Under the pieces are notes generated by a model that was given only the letters and a program-made list of their open reading frames with translations, ran no database searches and was not told the origin of the DNA. 54,907 nucleotides of DNA, taken from NCBI GenBank assembly GCA_903839875.1, contig CAIMDZ010000154.1, forward strand, positions 1 to 54,907. Reading direction: 5' to 3'. The position numbers were made by a program, and so were the translations under genes. Position 1 is the first letter of the stretch; the number at the start of each line of letters is the position of its first letter. This stretch comes from an uncultured Bacteroidota bacterium (lineage in GTDB: Bacteria; Bacteroidota; Bacteroidia; Chitinophagales; Chitinophagaceae). This document shows, piece after piece, positions 37,163-45,702 of the stretch.

Positions 37163-37690
37163 ATGTCAAAAAATTCTGGCACGGTTTTTTCATTTGTATT
37201 TGTAAAACCAATGCATATGCGCATCAAAATATTATTGCTCGGTAACAATCCCGCTTCGCTGGTAGCTGACGCACAGCTTTTAAGAGAAAGAGGAATGCTG
37301 GTATTTTCCGCATTCAACCTTGAGAATATTTTGGAGCTTATTGCGGAGGTGAAACCAGACCTCCTGTTTTTTGATGCCCATCGGTCAAACCCTTTGATTA
37401 CAGAGGCTTACAACAATATGGTCAATGGTATTTACTTCACAAATATTCCTGTTGTTTTTACCCTGTCGGAAGATGATGTATATCTTGTAACCCGTAAAAG
37501 AACGGAAGCCCGGAATAAGCGCACTATGATATCGGATAATATGATAGACGCAATAAAAATGGCATTGTTGCCGGCAAAACCGGTACAAAAGAAACAGCAA
37601 AAGATAACAAAGCCAAAACAAGGCGATACGGGTTTCTCAGGCAAGAATAATAATCCCGGTTCTCAACTCAGGATACCTTTTTATTCTTGA
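37163..37690 (+). CDS. Possible CheY-like receiver-fold protein
   Basis: The 175-residue product (ATG 37163; ATG 37211 or 37217 may be the true start, giving about 159 or 157 residues) has an alternating beta/alpha pattern: IKILLLGNNPASL, DAQLLRERGMLVFSAF, DLLFFDAHRSN and IPVVFTLSEDD. This resembles a response-regulator receiver, with D of 'FFD' as a possible phosphoacceptor and T of 'VFT' as the switch residue. The third acidic pocket and the lysine are not clear. The C terminus after residue 140 is basic and low-complexity (KPVQKKQQKITKPKQG). It could equally be an unrelated Rossmann-like protein. No histidine kinase is nearby. Confidence 0.5.
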   Translation: MSKNSGTVFSFVFVKPMHMRIKILLLGNNPASLVADAQLLRERGMLVFSAFNLENILELIAEVKPDLLFFDAHRSNPLITEAYNNMVNGIYFTNIPVVFTLSEDDVYLVTRKRTEARNKRTMISDNMIDAIKMALLPAKPVQKKQQKITKPKQGDTGFSGKNNNPGSQLRIPFYS

Positions 37691-37702
37691 ATGATCTTTG
37701 GC

Positions 37703-38584
37703 TTATTGATTTTCAATTACACGTAGTTCCACGCGCCTGTTCTTCTCCGCGTCTTCTTCATTCTGTTCATCAAAAATTACCGGCCTGCTTCTTCCAAAAC
37801 CTGCATACCTGAGTCTTGCAGGGTCTATACCCCTGTTAATAAGATAGTTGTAAATTGCTTTGGCCCTGTTTACTGATAGCGATTGCTCATAAGTTTCTAT
37901 ATCCATGGCATCTGCCGCATTTTTAACACAACATACATGCCCCTCTATGCTTATCTTAAGATTTGGGTAATCTCTGAGAACCATATACAGTTTTTCAAGT
38001 GTCTCTCTTGATTCGGGCTTTATCGTATGTCTGTCCGGCGGGAAGTACACATTTTTCAGTAAAAAAGTTGAACCGGGTTTTAAATGCTTAAAGTCTTCAA
38101 AATTATTAGCGGTTACTTTTTTTACGGTATCGTGTTTTGGTTTTCTGGCAATGGCCGGTTTTACCGGAGGGTCCGGCTTTTTAACCCTGTTATTTACTAC
38201 TATATCCACCCGCCTGTCCGAAGGGTAGCCCATTCTGTCCGTCATGCCCGCACGCTCAATTTCTCCTTTGCCCATGCACAACTTAATATCATTTGCATTC
38301 AGTCCATATTTTACCAGGTATTCTTTCACATTCTTTGCCCGTTTCAAAGAAAGGGTTTTGTTGCGTCCTTCGGTGCCCAGGTAATCGGCATAACCAATGA
38401 TCATTATGGAGCTGCCGGTAATTATTTTGTCGTTGTAAATAAGCAGATCAATTTTTTTTGTGGTTGCACTATTTAAGGCGGATATACCAATATCGAAATA
38501 TAGCTTAAAGGTATCCGTTGCCCGCTGTGCATGTACAGGGGTAAGCGATAAGAGTATCAATATGGAGAAAAGTAGTTTACGCAT
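37703..38584 (-). CDS. Protein with two tandem OmpA-like peptidoglycan-binding domains
   Basis: The 293-residue exported protein (signal peptide ending TPVHAQ) has two OmpA C-terminal domains in tandem. The first spans about residues 25-135 (FDIGISALNSATTKKI, GYADYLGTEGRN, RRVDIVV). The second spans about residues 175-292 (FPPDRHTIKPESRETLEKL, IEGHVCCV, FGRSRPV, NRRVELRV). Each normally contacts diaminopimelate through an Asp and an Arg of the 'NRRV' motif; both have RRV. No membrane barrel is present, so it is a periplasmic or surface-associated peptidoglycan binder. The CC pair in the second domain is unusual. It may help hold the outer membrane to the wall. Confidence 0.88.
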   Translation of the reverse strand: MRKLLFSILILLSLTPVHAQRATDTFKLYFDIGISALNSATTKKIDLLIYNDKIITGSSIMIIGYADYLGTEGRNKTLSLKRAKNVKEYLVKYGLNANDIKLCMGKGEIERAGMTDRMGYPSDRRVDIVVNNRVKKPDPPVKPAIARKPKHDTVKKVTANNFEDFKHLKPGSTFLLKNVYFPPDRHTIKPESRETLEKLYMVLRDYPNLKISIEGHVCCVKNAADAMDIETYEQSLSVNRAKAIYNYLINRGIDPARLRYAGFGRSRPVIFDEQNEEDAEKNRRVELRVIENQ

Positions 38585-38644
38585 TAATTTTTAAACGGGG
38601 CAACGGTATTTTAATGATAAATATAGCTAAATCCATGCCGAATT

Positions 38645-39043
38645 TCAGCCATTTGCGTTTTTTCCTTTCTTTCTTACCAAAAAATAGCCTGCAAGCGTAA
38701 AGGGTATATAAATAAACAGGTTAGCAAACATAAACCAGCCGGGATGTACCATTCCCAAACAATTATACAGACCAGCGAGGGTTAGGATAACGCCAACTAT
38801 CAGCGGCAGTATAAGTTTTGCATCCCGGTGAACTAAGGTGGACGCCAAACCGGCGACTAATGAGCATGTTGAATAAACTGAAAGCAGCAAGACAAAGTCT
38901 CTGCCATTTAGTGGCAGCGCTGTGTCGTTACATGTATTTTCCCAGTGCCTGTTTGCTTCGATCAGGCCCTGTCCCACGGTCATCAGCATCATCCCGGACA
39001 TACAACCTACTACTACGGGCAATACTAACCTGGATACTCCCAT
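38645..39043 (-). CDS. Small integral membrane protein, hypothetical
   Basis: The 132-residue product has four hydrophobic segments (near residues 5-25, 49-67, 75-95 and 103-122) and a basic end, RKKGKNANG. The segment MTVGQGLIEANRHW between helices 1 and 2 contains a polar patch. I recognise no named family. It is on the minus strand between the OmpA-like gene and the divergent queuosine precursor transporter. Confidence 0.65.
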   Translation of the reverse strand: MGVSRLVLPVVVGCMSGMMLMTVGQGLIEANRHWENTCNDTALPLNGRDFVLLLSVYSTCSLVAGLASTLVHRDAKLILPLIVGVILTLAGLYNCLGMVHPGWFMFANLFIYIPFTLAGYFLVRKKGKNANG

Positions 39044-39169
39044 TGCGCTTATTTGATAGTAAAGTTAGGGCTAAAGTTATAAAACCTGTATGCGCCGGTA
39101 AAAATATTGAGGCAATGATTGCTTTATATTCATTCTGTTCCGACATTTACTGCCAATCAGTTATTATTT

Positions 39170-39976
39170 ATGATCCATAAATTACTTAACGACAAGCCTA
39201 CAAAGCTGTTTCTGTTCCTTACTTCGTTTTTTGTTGCCAATGCACTTATAGCCGAGTGTATAGGGAGCAAGCTGTTTTCGCTGGAAAGTGTGTTTGGCAT
39301 TACGCCGCATCCGTTTACATTGCTTGGTGAAAAGGGACTGACGTTTACCCTTACCTGCGGCGTATTGCTATGGCCGCTGGAGTTTGTAATGACCGATATA
39401 GTAAATGAATATTACGGCCCCAAAGCGGTCCGGCGAATATCATTCATTGCCATTGCGCTTATTTCATATGCCTTTCTGATGTTCTTTGTGGCTATGAGGG
39501 TCCCTGCCGACCAATCATTCTGGGTAGGCAGTAAAAAGGACCAGGGCATTCCCGATATGCAGCTGGCGTTCTCCGGCATCTTCGGGCAGGGCATGTGGAT
39601 CATTTTTGGCAGCCTGGTTGCCTTCTTCGTGAGCCAATTGCTCGATGTGTGGATATTTCATAAAGTGAAGCGGGTGACCGGCGAAAAGCACATCTGGCTG
39701 CGTGCCACCGGCTCCACGCTGGTGTCGCAACTGGTGGATAGCTTTATTGTACTCTACATTGCCTTTAAATGGGGCAATGGCTGGTCGACACAGCGGGTAA
39801 TTGCCGTGGGACTGGTCAATTATTCCTACAAGGCCTGCATGGCCCTGGTGCTTACACCACTGATCATCCTTGCAGAGAAAGGCATAACCCGCTACCTGGG
39901 CGAAGAAGTAACGAAGCAAATGAAAGCAGCAGCCATGGGTAATGGGGTAGCGCTTGTTGAGCCTACTGCAGGGTAG
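39170..39976 (+). CDS. yhhQ: Queuosine precursor transporter (YhhQ/VUT family)
   Basis: The 268-residue inner-membrane protein takes up queuine precursors (preQ0/preQ1) for tRNA queuosine modification. Family features are LFLFLTSFFVANALIAECIGSK (given in part), the block PLEFVMTDIVNEYYG with its conserved Asp/Asn/Glu/Tyr, and VSQLLDVWIFHKVKR and STLVSQLVDSFIVLYIAF toward the end. I chose the ATG at 39170 over a TTG at 39119 because the extra 17 residues are not conserved-looking and ATG is preferred. The length is somewhat above the 220-240 of E. coli YhhQ, owing to a longer loop after helix 1 and a C-terminal tail. Confidence 0.9.
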   Translation: MIHKLLNDKPTKLFLFLTSFFVANALIAECIGSKLFSLESVFGITPHPFTLLGEKGLTFTLTCGVLLWPLEFVMTDIVNEYYGPKAVRRISFIAIALISYAFLMFFVAMRVPADQSFWVGSKKDQGIPDMQLAFSGIFGQGMWIIFGSLVAFFVSQLLDVWIFHKVKRVTGEKHIWLRATGSTLVSQLVDSFIVLYIAFKWGNGWSTQRVIAVGLVNYSYKACMALVLTPLIILAEKGITRYLGEEVTKQMKAAAMGNGVALVEPTAG

Positions 39977-40008
39977 CAATGAATCACCATCAAATTCGTA
40001 GAGGCGCT

Positions 40009-40123
40009 CCCGGATAGCTATCGGGATTGCGTCTCCCTCGCCCAGGGCTTTTTGCCTAAACATAGCCCAGGGTTTTAACCCTGGGAAAACAGGAACATGA
40101 ATGACATAACCGTTTCAACGGTT
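40009..40123. repeat. Cluster of three palindromic intergenic repeats
   Basis: Three hairpins follow each other: cccggatagctatcggg at 40009-40025, cccagggtt-tt-aaccctggg at 40066-40085, and aaccgtt-tc-aacggtt at 40108-40123. They lie between two convergent genes. The first belongs with similar palindromes at 2242-2263 and 50577-50596. Confidence 0.6.
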
Positions 40124-40169
40124 TATAACTTCAGATGTTTGACGCCATTGCATGACCTCCAAAAAATAT

Positions 40170-40200
40170 AAACCCGGAAGCGCACACTCCCGGGTTTTTT
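40170..40200. terminator. Bidirectional rho-independent terminator
   Basis: The arms aaacccgg and ccgggttt are followed by six T on the plus strand and flanked by an A-rich run on the other side. It serves the convergent transporter and sigma-operon genes. Confidence 0.75.
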
Positions 40201-40224
40201 ACTGTATTGGAATCCTTAACAATT

Positions 40225-42435
40225 TTATTTGTCTTTATCCTTATTGCCGCCTATACGGTACCCGAGCGATATCTGGAACGAAGGGCTCCTGTATAGCTGG
40301 CTGGAAATGTATTTTGCTCCTTCGGTTTTTGAATTATCCCAGAAGGTTTGTACGTCCCTGAGATCTAGGGTTACCTTTTGAGAAACCTGGTATGACACGC
40401 CAAACATATAGCCGAGACCAAATCTGGAGGAGTTAAAGTCATTGGGGTCAACTTTGGCTTTGTTGTCGTTGCTTGTGGCTGTTACGAAAACAGGAGCCGG
40501 AGGATCAGGTCTGTAATCACCTGTATTGATGGCGAAAGAGTAAACGAGGTTGCCACCAGCAAAGAAGTTGAAATTGCCTATGCAATACCTGGCCGTCAAA
40601 GGAAACTCAATACTGTGCAAGGTAGAAATGCTGTAAGAGTTTTCGTTTAATACTTTGTTATAGCCACCTGCTACAGCGTTGTAGGTGTAATAATTATCAT
40701 TGAGCGTGTACCCATTGTTGATACGGTTGAAATATTTAAGTTCACCCATTAAGGCAAGCGCATCGCTGAAAGTAAGCTTGCCGGTGATACCAAACTGGAA
40801 GCCTTTAAAGCTGTTTGGCCCAAAGAAAGTGCCGTTGATACCACCTGTAATACCGGCAGCAAACTGTGCATTGCCTGCCTTATACTTTATATCATTGAAC
40901 GCCAGTTGCAGGTTTTCCAGGGCTTTCTGACCTTTTGATTCATGATTGGCAAGTGCATTGGTTGACTTGTTACCTGCTGATTCGTTAGTTGAATTGGCAG
41001 CGCCGGGGTTGATAGCCGGGTTTGATTCAGCTTCTGTCCCGTTGTTAGATGCCAGTTCATTTACACCTTGTTTATTACCGGCCTTTGGCGTCTTTATTCC
41101 AATAGCTTCTGCAAGATCATACTCTTCAGTTATGTTCCCAATGGATATGGTGTCGAGGTGGTAATTGTTTTCCTTTGGTTCAGTCCTGATAAGGCGTTGA
41201 AAAACGATCAACTGATGAATGACCCTCTTTCCTTTCTGCGTGTTAACGGCAGAAATTTCGGCAGATATTTGTTTTTCTTTTGCTGTTTTATCAGAAACAG
41301 GAATAACAACCGGCGCAGGTTTATTATCTGCTATAGCAGTTGTAGCGGATGTGTTTTTGTTATCTGCAGACTTAGTTATCTTTTCACCCCTGTCTTTAGC
41401 AATTTTTCCGGCAACTGGCTTATTACCTGTAGCAACTTTTCCTTCAACTTTCGGTGAAACCGAAGCGCTCTTTGTAGTTTTTGGATGGTTGTTCAGAGCA
41501 GCAGTCGTTGTTCCTGTTGGTTCAGGTGCAACAGTTTTGGCTGGAGCATGATGAACCTTTACAACTTTTGTTTTTTCAACTAATGGAGTGTGCGTACCAC
41601 TGCTTAGTGCAAGATGCTCAGTGCTTACGGGTTGAGATTTTACAGTATGTTTTTGGGCAGTATTTACATGCGAAGGCTTTTTACCTGCATCAGCAACCCT
41701 GTTTTCTTTATTACCGGAATGAGGTTTTGTAACCTCAGTTCCTGCTTTTGCAGCAACCGGGGGCGTTGCCTGAACCTCCGTGTTATTTTCCCTGGCAACC
41801 TTTTCCAACTTTTTGGTATTATTACCTGCAGGGGTGTGATTCGTGGTTACTTCATTTACCTTATTGCCAGGTGTTTGGTGTTTTGCTACCCTGGGTCCGT
41901 TTCCAGTAACTACGCCCGGAACTGAAGCCTGGTGTTGGTTGTCAGTTGTGCCGGTATTGGCTATTACTTTCTTGTGATTTTTAGAGTTATTGCCTTCTTT
42001 ATTGTCTGCGTTATTTACATAAGCAACCGGTATTGAATTGTTGTTATTTGGTTCCCTTGTTTCAGGGTTTTTGTTATCCGTATTTCCAGTATTCAGATCA
42101 GTGTTTGGAGAGGTGTAATTAGTATTTTGATTATTGTTTGCAGTTGTAGTTACTTCTGATTTGATAACAGAAGCAACCGGGGCATTTGTATTGCCGTTGT
42201 TGTGATTGCGGTAGGCATTCAACTCATAGCCGCCGAGGCTCAGTCCGCTGAGCAGCAAAAGGATAGCAGTGCCTCCAAACAGGCGACGCCAGATAAAGCC
42301 GGCAGGTCTTACCCGTGGCATTTCCTTTTCCAGCAGCTCGTTCATGCGGAGCCACGCGCCGGAACGTTCCCGTTCCTCCCCGCCTCCTAATCGCTGCCTT
42401 ACCAGGTCATCAATGTTGATCAAATTATTATCCAT
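40225..42435 (-). CDS. Anti-sigma-like membrane protein fused to a long disordered linker and an outer-membrane beta-barrel domain
   Basis: The 736-residue protein has three parts. Residues 1-50 are a charged cytoplasmic segment (DDLVRQRLGGGEERERSGAWLRMNELLEKEM, given in part), followed by a membrane helix at about 52-70. Residues 75-500 are low-complexity, rich in Asn, Thr, Lys, Pro and Val. Residues 510-736 form a beta-barrel-like domain (FAAGITGGINGTFFG, FQFGITGKLTF, RFGLGYMFGVSYQV) ending FQISLGYRIGG. It is encoded 35 bp after an ECF sigma factor gene, so the N terminus is a likely anti-sigma element. The topology would link the inner membrane and the outer envelope in one chain. Function is inferred from layout and context. 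Confidence 0.75.
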   Translation of the reverse strand: MDNNLINIDDLVRQRLGGGEERERSGAWLRMNELLEKEMPRVRPAGFIWRRLFGGTAILLLLSGLSLGGYELNAYRNHNNGNTNAPVASVIKSEVTTTANNNQNTNYTSPNTDLNTGNTDNKNPETREPNNNNSIPVAYVNNADNKEGNNSKNHKKVIANTGTTDNQHQASVPGVVTGNGPRVAKHQTPGNKVNEVTTNHTPAGNNTKKLEKVARENNTEVQATPPVAAKAGTEVTKPHSGNKENRVADAGKKPSHVNTAQKHTVKSQPVSTEHLALSSGTHTPLVEKTKVVKVHHAPAKTVAPEPTGTTTAALNNHPKTTKSASVSPKVEGKVATGNKPVAGKIAKDRGEKITKSADNKNTSATTAIADNKPAPVVIPVSDKTAKEKQISAEISAVNTQKGKRVIHQLIVFQRLIRTEPKENNYHLDTISIGNITEEYDLAEAIGIKTPKAGNKQGVNELASNNGTEAESNPAINPGAANSTNESAGNKSTNALANHESKGQKALENLQLAFNDIKYKAGNAQFAAGITGGINGTFFGPNSFKGFQFGITGKLTFSDALALMGELKYFNRINNGYTLNDNYYTYNAVAGGYNKVLNENSYSISTLHSIEFPLTARYCIGNFNFFAGGNLVYSFAINTGDYRPDPPAPVFVTATSNDNKAKVDPNDFNSSRFGLGYMFGVSYQVSQKVTLDLRDVQTFWDNSKTEGAKYISSQLYRSPSFQISLGYRIGGNKDKDK

Positions 42436-42470
42436 GTGGATAAATTTTATTATTTTAAAAATCTTTTAAC

Positions 42471-43046
42471 TTAAGCTTTCAAATGCAGTTCCGCTTTTTC
42501 AATCCGTTCTTTCAGTACCCTTCGCCCTTCCGATAAATGCCATTTTGATGTTCCTTCGCTTATTCCGAGTAAATTTCCTATTTCCTTATGCGTAAATCCT
42601 TCCAGAACATACATATTAAATACTGCTCTTGTGGCTTCAGGTAAAGCCTGTACCATCTGGAGCAACTGATCGTAATACAGCTTGTCTGCATGGTCTTTAT
42701 GCACACATTCGTCTTTTTCCACCAGTACTATGTTATTTGAATAACGCGCGTGCTGCTTAACATAATCCGCCACTGCGTGAAAAATGATCTTTCTTAACCA
42801 GCCTTCAAAAGAACCTTGAAAATTATACTGCTTTACTTTCTGAAATGCCCTCAAAAAGCCATTATTCATTACCTCTTCTGCCTGCATCTCCTGATCAATA
42901 TACCTGCGGACCAGCGCCATCATACGTGGATAGAATAAATGATACAGCTTCTCCTGGGCACCGCGTTCATTGCGTATGCAACCTTGAATGAGCTGTTCCA
43001 ACTCACTGGCATGGCCCGTCGTAGTATATGCCAAAGCTATGGACAA
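42471..43046 (-). CDS. ECF-type RNA polymerase sigma factor (sigma-70 family)
   Basis: The 191-residue protein has sigma region 2 (LIQGCIRNERGAQEKLYHLFYPRMMALVRRYI, given in part, then EEVMNNGFLRAFQKV and FEGWLRKIIFHAVADYVK) and region 4 (LPEATRAVFNMYVLEGFTHKEIGNLLGISEGTSKWHLSEGR, given in part). No region 1.1 or 3 is present, so this is an extracytoplasmic-function factor that redirects RNA polymerase to a small regulon. The membrane protein encoded next is the likely partner that holds it inactive. An inverted repeat lies about 50-75 bp upstream of the start. Confidence 0.93.
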   Translation of the reverse strand: MSIALAYTTTGHASELEQLIQGCIRNERGAQEKLYHLFYPRMMALVRRYIDQEMQAEEVMNNGFLRAFQKVKQYNFQGSFEGWLRKIIFHAVADYVKQHARYSNNIVLVEKDECVHKDHADKLYYDQLLQMVQALPEATRAVFNMYVLEGFTHKEIGNLLGISEGTSKWHLSEGRRVLKERIEKAELHLKA

Positions 43047-43094
43047 GTATATTGGTTATTAATCACGATGCTTATTTAAAGACCGCTCAGTCTT

Positions 43095-43122
43095 ACAAAT
43101 GGTTGGGTAAACAGCCATTTGT
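43095..43122 (-). promoter_or_regulatory. Inverted repeat upstream of the sigma factor gene
   Basis: The 8-bp arms acaaatgg and ccatttgt are separated by 12 bp, about 50 bp upstream of the ATG. It could be an operator or part of an autoregulated promoter; the minus strand also has a TTTG here that could be a -33 element. Confidence 0.3.
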
Positions 43123-43164
43123 TATCTAAAATTAACGTATTTTGGGGTAAATAAGTGTTTTTCC

Positions 43165-43191
43165 GGGGTGAAAATTTCTGATTTTCACCCC
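43165..43191 (+). terminator. Perfect 11-bp terminator-like hairpin facing right
   Basis: The arms ggggtgaaaat and attttcacccc enclose a 5-nt loop and are followed by tttt on the plus strand. No plus-strand gene precedes it, so it would end an unannotated transcript or act as an insulator. Confidence 0.55.
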
Positions 43192-43516
43192 TTTTCGGTA
43201 AAATATACTACTATTATATAAACTGTTGTCCAGGCCAGGTTGCTGCTATTAAGCACCCACTGCGGTAGCACCATTCAAGGTCTGGATTTCTATCGGCTAA
43301 AAAAAAAGCCCAATCAAAGAACCTGTTGTGGTGAGCCGCGCCGAACCATGACAGCGTTGAGCCCATGCACTCCCGCTCATTCAAGGCCTGCGCAACATAC
43401 TCCCCTCCTGTTTTTTTCACAATCCCGATTTTTTTTCGGGAAGGAGTGGGACAGACTATTTTCGGCGAGGGTCGCAAAGTTCGTATTGCGTATTGTCAGT
43501 GGTTAGGCTTCGGCTC

Positions 43517-43699
43517 ATTGTCGCATTTTTTCATTTTTTTGCACACCTTGCATTTGGTTATCAATAGTTTAGGTGAAATCATTGTCGCATTATTGTCGCA
43601 CTGGTTTTTGTCCGGGCTTTCGCGCTTCCAGTTGCGATTGGAAATTGCGGGATTTCTTCCGGAAGCGGAAGTTGTCCGGTGTTATCTTTTCTGCGCGAG
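43517..43699. repeat. First copy of a 183-bp direct repeat
   Basis: It begins attgtcgcatttttt and ends ctgcgcgag. The second copy starts 31 bp further on, with the same length and most bases identical. A 9-bp hairpin, ggggcagac/gtctgcccc, lies between them. Confidence 0.75.
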
Positions 43700-43730
43700 T
43701 GGGGCAGACACATGGGTCTGCCCCTACATC

Positions 43731-43913
43731 ATTGTCGCATTTTTCTATTTTTTTGCACACCTTGGGTTTGGTTATCAATCTATTATGTCAAATCATTGTC
43801 GCATTGATGTCGTATTGTTTTTGTCCGGTTTTTCGCGCTTTTAGTTGCAGTTGGAAATTGCGGGATTTTTTCCGGAAGCAGAATTTGTCCGGTGTTTATC
43901 TGTCCTGTGCGAG
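43731..43913. repeat. Second copy of the 183-bp direct repeat
   Basis: It begins attgtcgcatttttc and ends ctgtgcgag. Shared landmarks are tttttttgcacacctt, tttggttatcaat and ggaaattgcgggatt. Point changes but few length changes separate it from the first copy. Confidence 0.75.
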
Positions 43914-44609
43914 AGGTTAGCCCCCGCAAGTTTGCGGGACAGGCGCTTGGCGACCCCTACGATACGTATGCTTCTGGCTTTGGGTGCCGGTGGTGCAGGA
44001 AGCAATCGTGCAGGGCTATGATTATGGCTCATAATGTCAGGGATTATCAAGTAAAACGATAGAATAGCCAACCTCCTATGGTAACTTCAATGAACGAAAG
44101 CAAAGTTGAGGAGAATATTTGACATTATAAAATTATAAATTTATGATAGACGCAAAAACGCACTATCATAGACAGTATAGCGGGGTATGATAAAAATTTG
44201 TTTTGGGATAAGTGATTGGAAATTGATGTGTTATGTATGTAAAAGTGGACGTTTTCCGAAAGTGGCTGATTTGAAAGTTTGGAATTGGTGGTTTTGTAAA
44301 AATATTAGTGGAAAATCCCGTTGTTCCGGATGTTCCGAAGGGCATCCGGAACTGCTGATAGAAAGCCGTTTTGTAAACGGAACCTGCCTGCCGGTAGGCA
44401 AGGTTTGAAGTACTATAGCTGAGGTATTGACATGCATACCAAATCATCGTCTGCTGCTCAATGCACCGGTCAAAAACCGGGGCTTATATGTAGTGCCGAA
44501 TGCCCGCCCAAACGACTTCAGTCGGGCAAGCGCTGTCGCTAACATCAGGAACAACGCTTATCTATTCCGGTGCCTGACATAAAACAGTTACTTCGATAGT
44601 GATTTCAGG

Positions 44610-44617
44610 TAACTTTG
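44610..44617 (+). promoter_or_regulatory. -7 promoter element of the T9SS protein gene
   Basis: TAACTTTG is a perfect TAnnTTTG match. TTA at 44588-44590, exactly 19 bp upstream, is a near -33 match. It supports ATG 44638 as the start, since an earlier in-frame codon at 44599 would lie upstream of the transcript. Confidence 0.6.
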
Positions 44618-44637
44618 ATCAACATAAATTCAATTTT

Positions 44638-45663
44638 ATGAAACCATTAGTTACCCTCTTTTGTTTCATCATGCTGTTTTTATCCGCATCCGGACAAACA
44701 CCTTCTTCCTGTATATCTGCTCCTTTCCTCGATTCGTTTTATGAAAATGATGTGAAAGACATGGCGCTGGAACGGATGTATACCATACGCACCGCAGATA
44801 CCGGACTGATAAACATACCGGAAGTATACCGCGATACGGTAAGGAAGGGGCTTGCATCTATTTTTAATTTAGATACAACCCTGCAGGCTGATTCGGTTTT
44901 CAGGTTATACTGCATCCACAGGTTTCCAAACGGGTATATAAATACTTCTGTTGTGGTTATGGTTGATACTACTTATGCCTGGGCCATGCAATGGGATTCC
45001 CTGCATACCATTACCGGTTATGCGCCATTGGATAATTTTATGACCCGTTATGGATTTACGGTGGCATATTTCTATCAGTTGTCCGGGAATAATCATTACG
45101 CAATTATCAATACCAATATGGCTATAAATGTACATGCATTCGGAGATAGTTTATCACTCTTTCCCGGTGTACTGAACATAGATTACAGCAATGGTCATAT
45201 CGGGCAACACAACAACATCATGTACCATGCTGATTCTTTCAGGTACTACAACTTTTTCTTAGGCTGGGGCGATTGCCCGTCAGGCTGCACCAGTGGTAAA
45301 ATATGGTATTACAGGGTAGATAACCTTTGCAGTGTTTTCCTTGACTCTGTTACACAGGTTGTCAATGACCCATTCCCCGTTCCGATAGATTGTTATAACA
45401 AACTTCACACCCAAATTGTGAAAGACCCCACCGGTATTACCATCTATCCTAATCCTGCAAATGATGTGCTGAATATTTCTGTGTCAGGAGCAAACGAGCT
45501 TTATTATTTTTTACTTACTGACATTTATGGCAGGAAAGAAAGGGAGGGTATTATGGGTAGCTCAACTGCGATAGATCTTAGCCGGTTAACAAAAGGAATG
45601 TATATACTACAGGTAAGGAGCAGGGAGGGTGGTTTTTATAGCCGGAAGGTAATTAAAGAATAG
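44638..45663 (+). CDS. Secreted protein with T9SS C-terminal sorting domain
   Basis: The 341-residue protein (from ATG 44638) has a signal peptide MKPLVTLFCFIMLFLSASGQ, cut after SGQ. The middle 240 residues show no family I recognise, with motifs such as DTLHTIT-type strands, NYYNFFLGWGDCPSGCTSGKIWYY (given in part) and several cysteines. The C terminus is a type A T9SS sorting domain: ITIYPNPANDVLNIS, LTDIYGRKEREG, LSRLTKGMYILQVRS and RKVIKE. It is therefore exported and probably fixed to or released from the cell surface. It stands alone after the repeat-rich region. Confidence 0.85.
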   Translation: MKPLVTLFCFIMLFLSASGQTPSSCISAPFLDSFYENDVKDMALERMYTIRTADTGLINIPEVYRDTVRKGLASIFNLDTTLQADSVFRLYCIHRFPNGYINTSVVVMVDTTYAWAMQWDSLHTITGYAPLDNFMTRYGFTVAYFYQLSGNNHYAIINTNMAINVHAFGDSLSLFPGVLNIDYSNGHIGQHNNIMYHADSFRYYNFFLGWGDCPSGCTSGKIWYYRVDNLCSVFLDSVTQVVNDPFPVPIDCYNKLHTQIVKDPTGITIYPNPANDVLNISVSGANELYYFLLTDIYGRKEREGIMGSSTAIDLSRLTKGMYILQVRSREGGFYSRKVIKE

Positions 45664-45702
45664 CAGGGCAGGAATATTGGTGAACCGTTTATATTTCAGC
45701 CA

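Larger units (their letters stand above)
43192..44609. other. 1.4-kb gene-free region rich in repeats
   Basis: This stretch contains a 183-bp duplicated unit, several small hairpins (for example cccga-ttttttt-tcggg near 43425) and a segment at about 44180-44410 that reads like a dispersed non-coding repeat, ending in a hairpin around cctgccggtaggcaagg. The open frames across it lack coherent protein features, and none is called as a gene. Confidence 0.6.

Noticed and set aside
43381-43920. Possible CRISPR-like spacing of attgtcgca copies
   Set aside because: The copies belong to one duplicated 183-bp unit and are not evenly spaced repeats with unique spacers.
43214-44447. Several 60-160 codon frames on both strands in the repeat-rich gap
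   Set aside because: They follow the duplicated non-coding unit and palindromes, and none has a signal peptide, domain or promoter.
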